64,000 nt of DNA from Corynebacterium pseudodiphtheriticum DSM 44287 (GCF_000688415.1 NZ_JIAH01000006.1:310001-374000); one strand, 5' to 3'. Shown: positions 52,891 to 63,150, numbered from the stretch's first letter. Notes: a model not told the origin generated them from the letters alone. Translations and numbers: made by a program.

Positions 52891-55515
52891 ATGAAACGCC
52901 TCTTGCTCATCGACGGACACTCCATGGCCTTCCGTGCTTTTTACGCACTCCCGGCAGAAAATTTCTCCACCGGCGGCGGCCAGCACACCAACGCGGTCTA
53001 CGGATTCCTCACCATGCTTACCGGCATCGTCGGCGATGAAAAACCCGACCACATCGCGGTGGCCTTCGACGTCGGGCGCAAGACCTTCCGCACCGAAAAA
53101 TTCCCGGATTACAAAGCCCAGCGCGCGGCCACGCCAGAAGAATTCAAGGGCCAAGTTGAACTCATCCGCGAAGTCATCGAAGCACTCGGCATCACCACGC
53201 TCTCAGTCGAAAACTACGAGGCCGACGACATCCTCGCCACCCTGGCCACCGCGGCCGGGGCACAGTCCGGCGAATACGAAACACTGATCGTCACCGGCGA
53301 CCGCGACTACCTACAGCTGGTCAACGACACCACCACCGTGTTGTACCCCATGCGCGGGGTATCCAAGCTGCACCGCTTCACCCCAGATGCCGTAGAAGAA
53401 AAATACGGCTTGAGCCCGCAGCAATACCCGGACTTCGCCGCGCTACGTGGCGACCCATCCGATAACCTTCCCAACATCCCCGGCGTCGGCGAAAAAACCG
53501 CACAAAAATGGATCAAACAATACGGCAGCCTCGACGAGCTGATCGCCAACGCCGACGACATCAAAGGCAAAGCCGGCAACAGCTTCCGCGAACGCATCGA
53601 ACAAGTGCGCCTCAACCGTGAACTCACGCAAATGATCACTGATATGCAGCTTTCGCACAGCCCGGATGATCTTTCTTTTGCCGACGTCGACGCCAACCAA
53701 GTGGCCGCCCATTTCGACGACCTCGAATTCGGCCCCAACCTACGCGACCGCGTACTCGGCGTATTTGGCGCTGAAGCCGAGATTGACGACACCCCCGAAT
53801 TACCCGCCATCTCACACGACGAAGCCACACTCACCGACTGGCTCGCCGAACACACCGAAGGCGTCGCCATGTTCGTCGACGGCAACGGCGCGCCGGGCCA
53901 GGGGGATGCCACAGCGATTGCGCTCGTCGACACGAACCGGCAGGGCATCACGGTGGTGCTGGAAGATCTTTCCGCCGACGAAGACAAAGCCCTGGCAGAA
54001 TGGCTTGCCGACGACAGCGCCAGCAAATATTTGCACGAGGCCAAAGCGGCCTTCCACATGCTGGCAGGCCGCGGCTACCAGCTGCGCGGCATCAGCCACG
54101 ACACCGCGATCGCCGCATATCTGCTGCGCCCAGGCCAGCGCGGTTATGATCTGGCCGATGTTTACCAGCGCCACCTGCAGAAAACCTTGCCGGGCGGGGA
54201 GGGGGAAACCCAGCAGCTGTTGGAAAAAGCCGGGGCGATCCTCGAGCTAGCGGAGCTTTTGACCGCCGAGCTGCTGAAGATCGAAAGTTTCGAGCTCTAC
54301 CGCGACCTGGAGCTGCCGCTAGTGCAGATCCTAGGAACGATGGAAGCCACCGGCATTGCCGTCGATCGTGAGGTATTGGACGAGCAAGCCGAGACCTTCG
54401 CCGAGATGGTGCGCGAAGAACAAGACGCCGCCCGCGAGCTGGCCGGTGATGAAAACCTGAACTTGAATTCGCCCAAACAGCTGCAAACCGTGCTGTTTGA
54501 GACCCTAGATTTGCCGAAGACGAAGAAAACCAAAACTGGTTATTCCACCGCCGCTGGTGAGATCGAGGCTTTGGCGGCGAAGCACCCGCACCCATTTTTG
54601 GACCGGCTGCTGGCACACCGCGAATACCAGAAGATGAAGACCACCCTGGAAGGGCTGTCCAAAACCGTGCAAGGCGATGGGCGCATTCACACCAGCTTCC
54701 ACCAAACGGTGGCCTCGACCGGCCGGTTGAGCTCGTCAGACCCCAACCTGCAGAATATCCCGGTGCGTACCGAGGCCGGGCGGAAGATCCGCTCCGCATT
54801 CCAGGTCAGTGAAGGTTTTGAAACGCTGCTGAGTGCGGACTACTCGCAGATCGAAATGCGCGTGATGGCGCACTTATCCGGCGATCCGGGGCTAATCCAG
54901 GCCTACCAAGAAGGCGAAGACCTGCACAATTATGTCGGTTCGCGCGTGTTCGACGTCCCGGTGGAAGAAGTCACCCCGGAACTGCGCCGCCGGGTTAAGG
55001 CAATGTCCTACGGCCTGGTGTACGGCTTGTCTGCCTACGGCCTATCGCAGCAGCTGAATATTCCACCGGGGGAGGCAAAAAAGATCATGGAAAACTACTT
55101 CGCCCGCTTCGGTGGGGTGAAGCAGTACCTGGATGAGGTCGTCGAAAAGGCCCGGCATGATGGCTTTACCGCAACGGTGTTTGGTCGGCGCCGTTATTTG
55201 CCGGAGCTGAACTCAGATAACCGCGTTGCCCGGGAGAACGCCGAACGGGCCGCGTTGAATGCGCCGATTCAGGGCACGGCCGCAGACATCATTAAGGTGG
55301 CGATGATCCGTGTCGACGACGCGCTGCGGGAAGCGAAGTTGCGTTCCCGGGTGTTGTTGCAGGTGCACGACGAGTTGGTCGTGGAAATCGCGCAAGGCGA
55401 GCTGGAGCAGGTCCGCGAGCTGGTGGAACGCGAAATGGATCAAGCCATCACGCTGACCGTCCCGCTGGAGGTTTCCACCGGCTCGGGCACCAACTGGCAA
55501 GCCGCCGAGCACTAG
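52891..55515 (+). CDS. polA: DNA polymerase I
   Basis: The 874-aa protein has the N-terminal 5'-3' exonuclease (LLIDGHSMAFRAFYALP; AVAFDVGRKTFRTEKFPDYK; VTGDRDYLQL; NIPGVGEKTAQKWI), a middle 3'-5' exonuclease-like domain that lacks the usual catalytic acids, as in mycobacterial PolA, and a full polymerase domain (SADYSQIEMRVMAHLSGD motif A, the O-helix RRRVKAMSYGLVYGLSAYGL motif B, LLQVHDELVVE motif C). It fills gaps in repair and replaces Okazaki primers. ATG 52891 is the clear start; no neighbouring gene overlaps it. Confidence 0.96.
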   Translation: MKRLLLIDGHSMAFRAFYALPAENFSTGGGQHTNAVYGFLTMLTGIVGDEKPDHIAVAFDVGRKTFRTEKFPDYKAQRAATPEEFKGQVELIREVIEALGITTLSVENYEADDILATLATAAGAQSGEYETLIVTGDRDYLQLVNDTTTVLYPMRGVSKLHRFTPDAVEEKYGLSPQQYPDFAALRGDPSDNLPNIPGVGEKTAQKWIKQYGSLDELIANADDIKGKAGNSFRERIEQVRLNRELTQMITDMQLSHSPDDLSFADVDANQVAAHFDDLEFGPNLRDRVLGVFGAEAEIDDTPELPAISHDEATLTDWLAEHTEGVAMFVDGNGAPGQGDATAIALVDTNRQGITVVLEDLSADEDKALAEWLADDSASKYLHEAKAAFHMLAGRGYQLRGISHDTAIAAYLLRPGQRGYDLADVYQRHLQKTLPGGEGETQQLLEKAGAILELAELLTAELLKIESFELYRDLELPLVQILGTMEATGIAVDREVLDEQAETFAEMVREEQDAARELAGDENLNLNSPKQLQTVLFETLDLPKTKKTKTGYSTAAGEIEALAAKHPHPFLDRLLAHREYQKMKTTLEGLSKTVQGDGRIHTSFHQTVASTGRLSSSDPNLQNIPVRTEAGRKIRSAFQVSEGFETLLSADYSQIEMRVMAHLSGDPGLIQAYQEGEDLHNYVGSRVFDVPVEEVTPELRRRVKAMSYGLVYGLSAYGLSQQLNIPPGEAKKIMENYFARFGGVKQYLDEVVEKARHDGFTATVFGRRRYLPELNSDNRVARENAERAALNAPIQGTAADIIKVAMIRVDDALREAKLRSRVLLQVHDELVVEIAQGELEQVRELVEREMDQAITLTVPLEVSTGSGTNWQAAEH

Positions 55516-55602
55516 CCTCGCTAGCACCCGGCAGCATTCTGGAGTGCTCGAGAGCCAACCGCGAGTTGCTCGGCATTGCGGTCGGGGCGTGAGCCACTTC
55601 TT

Positions 55603-57354
55603 CTAGGTCCGAAACTCGAAGACTAAGCTGCCTGCATCTGGCAGATCGGAGCCGTGCTTGCCGACGGTCGGCACTGGTAACCCTGCGCGGCCGAAGAGAT
55701 AATACAGCTCTTCCCGGCTGCGCAGTTGCTCGCCGTACAGTGCGAAGGTGACCAGTGCGCTCTCGGCACTAGACCGCTCAGCACTAGACTGCGCGGTGGC
55801 AGAACGTGAGGCAGCAGACGGTGCGGTGGCACCGGTTTCACCAGTGAAATCCGGCACTCGGCACTGGCAAGCAAGCCGCAGCGAATCTGCCCCGGTTTGT
55901 TGTTGCTTGCGGTAGAGATCCTGCAGATACTCGGTTGCCGCCGCATCGTCGCGTTGGGCCAGATCTGCAGTCACCGGGATGACTGAGTTAGTTGCGTCTG
56001 TTGTTTCTGTTGCTTCGGTTGGTGCTGCTGCGGTGCCTGATCCCGTGGCTGTCCCGGCCGCAGCCGCAATTCCCGGGTGGTAGCCGTCGACAAGCGCGGT
56101 ACGCAGGTGCACGAGACCCGCCAAAGTTGCTTGGTTGCGCTGATTGTTATCAGATAGCTGCTCGACGGTGGCGTCTTCAGCCAGAATCCGGCCAGAAGCA
56201 GTCAACTGCCACTGCGCAGACGCGGCACGGGAAACCAAGCCCAGGGTTTCCAGGTACACCAAAAGCTTTTCCAGCCCAGCCGTTTGGGTGTTCGTGGCTG
56301 CAGCAAGCTCGTGCACATCACGTGGGGCGGTGGCCAAGGTGGTGCCCAGTCCCACGGTTACTGCCGTGCGAATGGCGAAAGCCGCGGTGAGGTCACTCAG
56401 AGCAGCAAATTCTGCCTGAGTGTTGCGGGTTGACGTACCGTTCCCAGCGTGCCCGCCCTCGTGCGGTGTTAATTGTGCTGGTTCGGCAGTGTTCGCTGTT
56501 GCGGTATGTGCGCTGGGACTGGCCAACGTTTCTGGCGCCCGGCGTGGTGGCGTGGAGTAGTGCTTCGTGCGGGATTTCCAATAACCAGAAAAATGCATCT
56601 GGTGTTTACGTAGCCCCTTGGCCTCCTGCAACCACCGGCGAATTGGTTTCAAACTGGCAGACTCGCCAGCTACCCAGGCGAAAACTTCGCCGTCCCACCA
56701 GTCGGTGGCAGTGATGGCATCGTACAGTGTGTCCCCATCGCTGTGGAACAACCAGGTGATTTCCACGCCTTCTGGGCAGGGGAATTGTTGGCGGTGGGAG
56801 TGCTCGTCAACCAAAATAAAAAATTTGCCGCGCTGCCCGGCAGGCCATTCTTCTAGCCAACGGCTCAGCGCGGGCAACGCGGTAGCATCACCAGCGGCAA
56901 GGATCCAGTCAGCGCCTTGCGGTTGGGAAGACGTCGACTTCGGGCCTGCGATTTGCACAGTATCGCCAGGTTGAGCTTGTGACGCCCACGAGGTGGCGGG
57001 GCCGGAGCCATGCAAAACAAAATCTATATCCAGCTCGCCGTGCTGGCTATTGAAACGGCGCACGGTATAAGTTCGGCGTGGCGACGACGAAGATTTTGCA
57101 GGCCAATCCAATTTTCCATCGCGCTGCGATGGGCCCACGGGTTGTTGTCCAGGAGAATTGGGCAGGATTAGTTTGATGGAGTCATCGAAATTATCTGAGC
57201 GAAACTCTGGGACGACGTAGCCGTTGTCGGCAGTATGCGCTGCTAGTTGTGGGCCGCCCAGGGTGACCCGACGCATGCCGTCGGTGACATCCTGGACGCG
57301 CAGCACCTGCAGAAATCGGGTGCTTGCTGGGTACGAAGTACGTGTGCGGACCAT
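55603..57354 (-). CDS. Siderophore-interacting protein fused to a winged-helix domain
   Basis: Residues about 1-255 are a siderophore-interacting protein (SIP) of the ferredoxin-reductase superfamily: an FAD-binding part (RRTYTVRRFNSQHGELDIDF), then WILAAGDATALPALSRWLEE for NAD(P)H and the C-terminal GYWK motif near 254. Such proteins reduce ferric siderophores to release iron in the cytoplasm. After a Thr/Ala-rich linker, residues about 305-420 resemble the winged-helix dimerisation domain of small-molecule methyltransferases (RTAVTVGLGTTLATAPRDVH; LEKLLVYLETLGLVSRA). The methyltransferase core itself is missing; the last third is low-complexity. The SIP part is firm; the C-terminal role is unknown. 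No iron-regulator box was found. Confidence 0.75.
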   Translation of the reverse strand: MVRTRTSYPASTRFLQVLRVQDVTDGMRRVTLGGPQLAAHTADNGYVVPEFRSDNFDDSIKLILPNSPGQQPVGPSQRDGKLDWPAKSSSSPRRTYTVRRFNSQHGELDIDFVLHGSGPATSWASQAQPGDTVQIAGPKSTSSQPQGADWILAAGDATALPALSRWLEEWPAGQRGKFFILVDEHSHRQQFPCPEGVEITWLFHSDGDTLYDAITATDWWDGEVFAWVAGESASLKPIRRWLQEAKGLRKHQMHFSGYWKSRTKHYSTPPRRAPETLASPSAHTATANTAEPAQLTPHEGGHAGNGTSTRNTQAEFAALSDLTAAFAIRTAVTVGLGTTLATAPRDVHELAAATNTQTAGLEKLLVYLETLGLVSRAASAQWQLTASGRILAEDATVEQLSDNNQRNQATLAGLVHLRTALVDGYHPGIAAAAGTATGSGTAAAPTEATETTDATNSVIPVTADLAQRDDAAATEYLQDLYRKQQQTGADSLRLACQCRVPDFTGETGATAPSAASRSATAQSSAERSSAESALVTFALYGEQLRSREELYYLFGRAGLPVPTVGKHGSDLPDAGSLVFEFRT

Positions 57355-57459
57355 AAGCCCATTTTAGTCGTACTTTGCTGACCCAGCTGTGGCGGTTGTA
57401 CCCCGGCATCCCCCGTAGCCAGGGCTTAGCCTTGTGCTAGCCCGGTTCTACCCCAGGTT

Positions 57460-59229
57460 TTAGCCCTGCTGCAACCCAGAACCGAGTTTGATGGACAGAC
57501 CTGGAACCGAGTTGATGAGTTCCTTGGTGTAGTCCTGCTGCGGATCGTCGAACAGCGATTCTGTCGGGCCGCGCTCCACAATCTGCCCATTTTTCATCAC
57601 CACCACGTTATCGGCGGTCTGGCGGACCACTGCCAGATCGTGCGTAATGAACAGATAGGACAAACGCAGGTTCTGCTGTAGTTCATTGAGCAGTTCGATG
57701 ACCTGGTTTTGCACCAGGACATCCAAAGCAGACACGGCTTCGTCGAGCACAATAACTTCTGGTTCCAACGCTAGAGTGCGCGCAATAGCGATGCGCTGGC
57801 GTTGACCACCAGAAAGCTCGTTGGGGTAGCGGCGCATAGCGGACGCTGGCATGGCCACCATATCCAGCAATTCGGCGACTCGCTTTTCACGCGACTTCCG
57901 GTTGCCAACCTTGTGCAGTACCAGCGGTTCCTCGATGGACTTGTATACCGAATACATCGGATCCAGCGAGCCATACGGGTTTTGGAACACAACTTGCAAC
58001 TTGCGGCGTAAGCGGAAGATTTCTTTCGCCGTCATCTTTTGCACGTTTTCGCCTTGGTACAGAATTTCGCCCGAGGTTGGTTCCAGCAGGTTCAGCACCA
58101 TATTCGCCACGGTGGATTTACCGGAACCAGATTCTCCGACGACTGCCAAAGTTTCGCCCTTGTTCAGCGTGAAGGAGACGTTATCAACGGCCTTAAACAT
58201 TTCACCGCGTTTGCCGCGAACCGGGAATTCCTTCGTCAGGTCTTTTACTCGGATAATCTCCTGCGGGGCAGCTTTGTCGTGCGCTGGCTTGTGATCCTGC
58301 GCGGCGGTTTCATCAGCCTGTTTGCCGACGCTTACCTGTGCGGTGGTGTGGGTGCGCTGCGAGGCCATCAAGGGAGCAGCATTGACCAGGCGTTGCGTAT
58401 ACGGGTGGTGCGGGTCTTCCAGGATTTCCCGCGAAGGTCCGGCTTCTACAATGCGTCCGCGGTGCATTACGATCAGGTGCTCTGCACGCTCTGCCGCCAG
58501 CCCCAGGTCGTGGGTGACAAATAGCAGGGCAGTGCCGTGCTGATCAGTCAGAGTTTTCAGGTGGTCCAGGATCTTTTTCTGCACGGTCACGTCCAACGCG
58601 GAGGTTGGTTCGTCAGCAATAAGCAGACGTGGGTTCGCTGCCAAGCCAATACCGATCAATGCTCGCTGGCGCATACCACCAGAAAACTCGTGAGGGTATT
58701 GGTTCGCGCGCGATTCTGGATCAGGCAAACCGGCTTCTGCCAGCAATTCATTGACGCGCTTTTTCACATCGGATTTGCCGACGACGTTATTCGCCTTCAG
58801 AGATTCCGCGACTTGCGTGCCGATCTTCCATACCGGGTTCAGGTTGGACATCGGGTCCTGCGGGACCAGTCCGATTTCTGAACCTCGAATTTGCTGGATC
58901 TGCCGTTCGCTCATCTCGTTGATGGTCTGGCCGTCGAAGATGATCGAGCCACCAGTGACTGAACCGTTTTCGGGCAATAGCCCTAGGATCGACATCGCGG
59001 TGGTGGATTTACCCGATCCCGACTCGCCGACGATCGCGACGGATTCACCGGGATAAATATCGAAGCTGACTCCGCGGACTGCTTCGACGACACCTGTCGA
59101 TGACTGGAATGAAATCTTCACGTCGTCCATGCGCAGCAAAGGCTGTGGTGAGTCTGCAGTTGAGGTAGCTTCGCTGGTTTTTGTTACGTCGGTTTTGGCA
59201 CCACTGGAGTGTTTCTCGGAAGAACTCAT
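57460..59229 (-). CDS. Peptide-type ABC transporter, fused double ATPase
   Basis: The 589-aa protein joins two Dpp/Opp-type ATPases (DppD-DppF fusion). First half: Walker A GESGSGKSTTAMSILGLLPE, signature FSGGMRQRALIGIGLA, LLIADEPTSALDVT. Second half: GESGSGKSTVANMVLNLLEP, LSGGQRQRIAIARTLALEP, VIVLDEAVSALDVL. It powers the importer formed with the two permeases upstream on the minus strand; its start overlaps the permease stop by 4 nt (ATGA). Substrates are peptides or related compounds; not resolved by sequence. Confidence 0.9.
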   Translation of the reverse strand: MSSSEKHSSGAKTDVTKTSEATSTADSPQPLLRMDDVKISFQSSTGVVEAVRGVSFDIYPGESVAIVGESGSGKSTTAMSILGLLPENGSVTGGSIIFDGQTINEMSERQIQQIRGSEIGLVPQDPMSNLNPVWKIGTQVAESLKANNVVGKSDVKKRVNELLAEAGLPDPESRANQYPHEFSGGMRQRALIGIGLAANPRLLIADEPTSALDVTVQKKILDHLKTLTDQHGTALLFVTHDLGLAAERAEHLIVMHRGRIVEAGPSREILEDPHHPYTQRLVNAAPLMASQRTHTTAQVSVGKQADETAAQDHKPAHDKAAPQEIIRVKDLTKEFPVRGKRGEMFKAVDNVSFTLNKGETLAVVGESGSGKSTVANMVLNLLEPTSGEILYQGENVQKMTAKEIFRLRRKLQVVFQNPYGSLDPMYSVYKSIEEPLVLHKVGNRKSREKRVAELLDMVAMPASAMRRYPNELSGGQRQRIAIARTLALEPEVIVLDEAVSALDVLVQNQVIELLNELQQNLRLSYLFITHDLAVVRQTADNVVVMKNGQIVERGPTESLFDDPQQDYTKELINSVPGLSIKLGSGLQQG

Positions 59230-60182
59230 CGTTTCCTCGCTTTCGGGTCTAGGGCGTCGCGGACGACATCGCCCATGAGGATGAAGCTCAGCACGGTAAT
59301 TACCAGTGCTCCGGCTGGATAGAACAGAATTTCAGGTCGGGTACGCAACGAGCTTTGTGCCGAAGAAATATCGCCACCCCAGCTCACGACTTCTGGTGGT
59401 AACCCGATACCCAGGAAGGACAAGGTAGCTTCGGCGACGATGAACACACCGAGTGCGACGGTGCCGTAGACGATGATTGGAGCCGCGGCATTTGGCAGGA
59501 TGTGTTTGGTCAGCATGGTCCAGCGTGAGGCACCAAGTGAGCGGGAGGCGGTAACGAAGTCTTCATTTTTCACGCTCATCACACTTCCACGGGCAATACG
59601 TGCGATATTCGTCCAACCGAATAATGACAGCACCAGGACCACAGACCATAGCGAGCGCGATTCGCGGAACATCTGCATGACGACGATGGCGGCCAACAGC
59701 AGTGGCACGGCGAAGAAAACGTCGGTAAAGCGAGAGAGGACCGAGTCCACCCAGCCGCCGAAGAAGCCGGCGGTTGCGCCAATGATGGTACCGATAATCA
59801 TGACCATGGCGGTTGCAAGAATTCCTACGGCCACCGAAGCGCGTGCGCCATAAACGGTGCGGGCATAAATATCGCAGCCTTGACGGTCAAAGCCAAATGG
59901 GTGACCGGAAGTTGGTTTACCCAGGGAATTTGATAATTCACAAAAGCGTGGATCAGTCGAGGTAAACAGCTGCGGGAACAGTGCCAAGGCGATGGTGCAC
60001 AGAATCAAAACTGCCGAGACCCAAAATAGGGGGCGTTTGCGCAGGCTAGCCCAGGCTTCGCCCCATTGGGAACGTGGCGGGCGGTCGTCGTTCACGGCGT
60101 CGACTGCGCCCAGGCCTTGTTCATCGGTGTCTGCGACGTAGCGTTCCAGGCGCGGGCGTTGGAAGTAGTTCTTATTTGTCAT
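59226..60182 (-). CDS. Peptide-type ABC transporter permease (DppC-like)
   Basis: The 318-aa membrane protein has an N-terminal cytoplasmic stretch, a first transmembrane helix (FWVSAVLILCTIALALF) with the DppC-type exterior domain, and five further helices. The EAA loop that contacts the ATPase is around SRSLGASRWTMLTKHILPNA. It overlaps the downstream ATPase by 4 nt and the upstream permease by 11 nt, so the whole unit is translationally coupled. Confidence 0.9.
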   Translation of the reverse strand: MTNKNYFQRPRLERYVADTDEQGLGAVDAVNDDRPPRSQWGEAWASLRKRPLFWVSAVLILCTIALALFPQLFTSTDPRFCELSNSLGKPTSGHPFGFDRQGCDIYARTVYGARASVAVGILATAMVMIIGTIIGATAGFFGGWVDSVLSRFTDVFFAVPLLLAAIVVMQMFRESRSLWSVVLVLSLFGWTNIARIARGSVMSVKNEDFVTASRSLGASRWTMLTKHILPNAAAPIIVYGTVALGVFIVAEATLSFLGIGLPPEVVSWGGDISSAQSSLRTRPEILFYPAGALVITVLSFILMGDVVRDALDPKARKR

Positions 60183-61101
60183 AGCGAATCCTTGGATCGA
60201 GCACGGCGTACATCAAGTCGACCAGCAAGTTGGCGATGATGTAGACGATGACCAGCACGGTGGTGATGGATACGACGGTGGCGGGTTCACCACGGATAAT
60301 CGCCTGGTACAAAGTGCCACCAATACCGTTAATGCCGAAGATTCCTTCGGTAATGATTGCACCGCCCATCAGAATGCCGAGGTCGGCGCCGATAAAGGTA
60401 ACCACGGGAATCATGGAATTCCGCAGCACGTGGCGGGTCATTACTGAGCCGCCCGACATGCCTTTGGCGCGAGCGGTGCGCACGTAATCTGCCCGGAGAT
60501 TTTCCGATACGGATTGCCGGGTTAAGCGGATGACATAGGCCAGCGATACTGCACCCAGCACGATGGCGGGCATGAGCAGCTCGAGGAAGGTTTCATTACG
60601 ACCGACCGTGACGGGTAACAGGCCCCACTTCACACCGACGAAAAATTGCATCACGAAACCGATCACGAAGGATGGGATCGCAATTACCAGCAGAGACAGC
60701 ACCAAAACGGTGGAGTCGAAGATTCCGCCGCGGCGAATTCCGGCAATGAAACCGAACAGCACACCAAAAATGGTTTCGAACACGACAGCCATTACTGTCA
60801 GTTTGATCGTCACCGGAAAGGCATTGGCCATAAGCGATGAGACTGACTGGCCAGAAAAAGTCATGCCAAAATCAAGGGTGAAAATGCCTTTGAGGTAGAG
60901 CAGGTACTGCACGAGGAAAGGCTTATCCAGGTTGTATTCTTCCTGGATACGCTGCCGGGCAATATCACTGAGACCACGGTCGCCGCCGAGGGCTTCGACG
61001 GGATCACCTGGCATCAAGAACACGAGGGCAAAAATCAAGAATGTGGCTCCGAAAAAGACTGGAACCATTTGCAAGACTCGGCGCCCTATGTAATGCAACA
61101 T
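60172..61101 (-). CDS. Peptide-type ABC transporter permease (DppB-like)
   Basis: The 309-aa permease has six predicted helices; the start (YIGRRVLQMVPVFFGATFLIF) and the GDPVEALGGDRGLS exterior loop are typical of DppB/OppB, and the EAA loop is around RTARAKGMSGGSVMTRHVLRN. It pairs with the DppC-like permease (11-nt overlap). A 12-bp hairpin (61131-61161) separates it from the binding-protein gene upstream, which may lower permease mRNA relative to the binding protein. Confidence 0.9.
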   Translation of the reverse strand: MLHYIGRRVLQMVPVFFGATFLIFALVFLMPGDPVEALGGDRGLSDIARQRIQEEYNLDKPFLVQYLLYLKGIFTLDFGMTFSGQSVSSLMANAFPVTIKLTVMAVVFETIFGVLFGFIAGIRRGGIFDSTVLVLSLLVIAIPSFVIGFVMQFFVGVKWGLLPVTVGRNETFLELLMPAIVLGAVSLAYVIRLTRQSVSENLRADYVRTARAKGMSGGSVMTRHVLRNSMIPVVTFIGADLGILMGGAIITEGIFGINGIGGTLYQAIIRGEPATVVSITTVLVIVYIIANLLVDLMYAVLDPRIRYDK

Positions 61102-61130
61102 AGGTTTTTCCTTAACTTATAACGGGCGAA

Positions 61131-61161
61131 ATCCGGTCAGTCGTATTCGGACTGACCGGAT
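61131..61161 (-). terminator. Intercistronic hairpin in the ABC operon
   Basis: Arms ATCCGGTCAGTC (61131-61142) and GACTGACCGGAT (61150-61161) are a perfect 12-bp stem between the binding-protein gene and the permease genes. It may stabilise upstream mRNA or end part of the transcripts. Confidence 0.65.
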
Positions 61162-61216
61162 TGACGTCGCCTTAGTGTAACCTATCTGAGTGTTTTGTAA
61201 CACTCATTAGTTTTTC

Positions 61217-62809
61217 TTAAGACTTGGTGATGGCGTAGAACACTGGAACTCGGTTCCATGCGAATTCTACGTTCTCGACAGCTTCGGAATGTCCGGCTGC
61301 AGCGTTGGAGTACCACATTGGGATTGCTGGCAGGTCCTTGAAGAGGATTTTCTGTGCTTCCGAGTAGAGCTTGGTGGCTTCTTCGGCGCTTTCTGCCTGC
61401 TGTGCTTCAGCCAACTTGGCATCGAATTCTTCACTGGAGTATTTACCGTCGTTTGAGCTACCGCCGGTGGCAAAATTCGGTTCCAGGAAGTTACCCAAAG
61501 ACGGGTAGTCGGCCTGCCAGCCGGAGCGGAAAGCGGTGTCGATGCTTCCGCTCGTGATGTCATCGCGCAGACCCTTGAAGTCAGGGTATGGGTTGCCGAT
61601 CGCATCGATTTCGAGGTTATTTGACAACTGGTTGGTGAGGGCATCAACCCACGCTTGGTGGCCACCATCGGCGTTATAAGCGATTTCGAACGTGCCGTTG
61701 AATTCGCTGATATCGTTGGCCTGCTCCCAAAGTTCCTTCGCCTTTTCGGGATCGAATTCAAGAACGTCATTGCCCTCTAGATCCTCTTCGTAGCCAGGGA
61801 TAACCGGGGAGGTGAAGTCCTTAGCTGGGGTGACGGTGTCACGGAAAATCGTCTTGGAGATTTCTTCCCGGTCAAAAGCGAGAGAGATGGCTTGACGGCG
61901 AAGTTTGCCTTCTTCGCCCTCGAAGTGTTCCAGCTCGCTCGGGATGGTGAACGCCTGGAAAATAGCGGATGGCTGCGAGATTGCGCGATCGCCCAGCTCG
62001 TCTTCAAACTGGGACAATGCGGATTCCGGAATGGAGTCAATGACGTCTAGGTTTCCGGACAGCAGATCTGCATAGGCGGCATCCTGCTGGGTGTAGATGC
62101 GGAAGTCGACGCCGTCGTTTTGTGCTTTGCGGTCGCCTTCGTATTCCTCATTAGGAACGAGGAGGATGTTTTCGTTGTGGTTCCACTCAGCAAGTTTGTA
62201 TGGACCATTAACGATCGGTTTTTCGCCGTAGGCGTCGATGTCGTCAAATGCTGAAGGATGCAGTGGTTTGAACGGGCCGTATCCGAGACGTTGCTCAAAG
62301 TCAGCGGTTGGTTCGGAAAGCTCAATGGTGAAGGTTTTGTCGTCTTCGACGGTCAGGCCTTCCATTGACTCTGCGCCTTCTGCATAACCTTTGATTGGTG
62401 TGAAGAAAGACTCCTGGAGCAAAGATTCCGAGACTGTGTAATTCCAGGCATCGACGAAGTCATTCGCGGTAATCGGGGTGCCATCTTCCCACTTGGCATC
62501 TTTCAGCTTGACGGTATAGGTGCGGTCGCCGTCGAAGTCGATGCTTTCAGCGAGGTCATTGTGTGATTCGCCCTTGGCATCGTAGTAGGTCAGTCCCGAA
62601 TAAAGGAACTGAATTGCGGTTCCGCCGCCAGCCTCGTTGGTGTTTCCTGGGACCAGCGGGTTTTGTGGCTCTGTGAGGTTGGCAAGGATGTAGTTAGTGC
62701 TGCCCTCGGCGCCGCCAGCACTGGAGCTTCCAGAATCGTCGCTGCAGGCAACCAGCGTCAATGAGAGCCCGGCAGCTGCCAGAACTCCGATGGATTTCGT
62801 CATCTTCAT
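61217..62809 (-). CDS. Peptide-type ABC transporter substrate-binding lipoprotein
   Basis: The 530-aa SBP_bac_5-family protein starts at ATG 62809 with AGGAGA 6-7 nt upstream. A lipoprotein signal (MKMTKSIGVLAAAGLSLTLV, lipobox then Cys22) anchors it outside the membrane. The body holds the family block from DGDRTYTVKLKDAKWEDGTP to TANDFVDAWNYT. It captures oligopeptides or similar ligands for the permease-ATPase unit. It is first in the operon and probably the most expressed member. Confidence 0.9.
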   Translation of the reverse strand: MKMTKSIGVLAAAGLSLTLVACSDDSGSSSAGGAEGSTNYILANLTEPQNPLVPGNTNEAGGGTAIQFLYSGLTYYDAKGESHNDLAESIDFDGDRTYTVKLKDAKWEDGTPITANDFVDAWNYTVSESLLQESFFTPIKGYAEGAESMEGLTVEDDKTFTIELSEPTADFEQRLGYGPFKPLHPSAFDDIDAYGEKPIVNGPYKLAEWNHNENILLVPNEEYEGDRKAQNDGVDFRIYTQQDAAYADLLSGNLDVIDSIPESALSQFEDELGDRAISQPSAIFQAFTIPSELEHFEGEEGKLRRQAISLAFDREEISKTIFRDTVTPAKDFTSPVIPGYEEDLEGNDVLEFDPEKAKELWEQANDISEFNGTFEIAYNADGGHQAWVDALTNQLSNNLEIDAIGNPYPDFKGLRDDITSGSIDTAFRSGWQADYPSLGNFLEPNFATGGSSNDGKYSSEEFDAKLAEAQQAESAEEATKLYSEAQKILFKDLPAIPMWYSNAAAGHSEAVENVEFAWNRVPVFYAITKS

Positions 62810-62819
62810 AACATTCTCC

Positions 62820-63150
62820 TGTGAGTGTCGAATTCAAAGCTCCACGCGATGGCGTCAATCGGCGACTGAAATATCAATGCAAATACGTATAGGTAGTTTT
62901 GCTTCGGTGAGATCGCGGGATTGCGCAAAGTATAGCAGTGACTGCTCTCTCACTGAAATTTTCGTGTGTTTTGATTCACCCTTTATTTAGCCAAGCTTAA
63001 ATTGTTGAACGAATTTGGGGCAATGGGTTACAGCGGGGAGGGTCTTCACCAGTGGGAATGTAGTGAACATTAGGGTAGTTCTAGGGTGTCGTGTCTGGCG
63101 ATTAGATCTCAAAAACTTTCCCGGTTCGAGCGGAAAATCGGACAAAAAGC
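62820..63150. other. Intergenic region between divergent dpp-type operon and rpsA
   Basis: About 330 bp without a credible gene. It must hold the minus-strand promoter of the ABC operon, but I see no clear -10/-35 pair, nor a DtxR-type or other well-known operator. Confidence 0.5.

Noticed and set aside
57355..57459. A DtxR-type iron box near the siderophore-interacting protein gene
   Set aside because: No sequence close to the known TTAGGTTAGCCTAACC-like operator is visible upstream of the gene.
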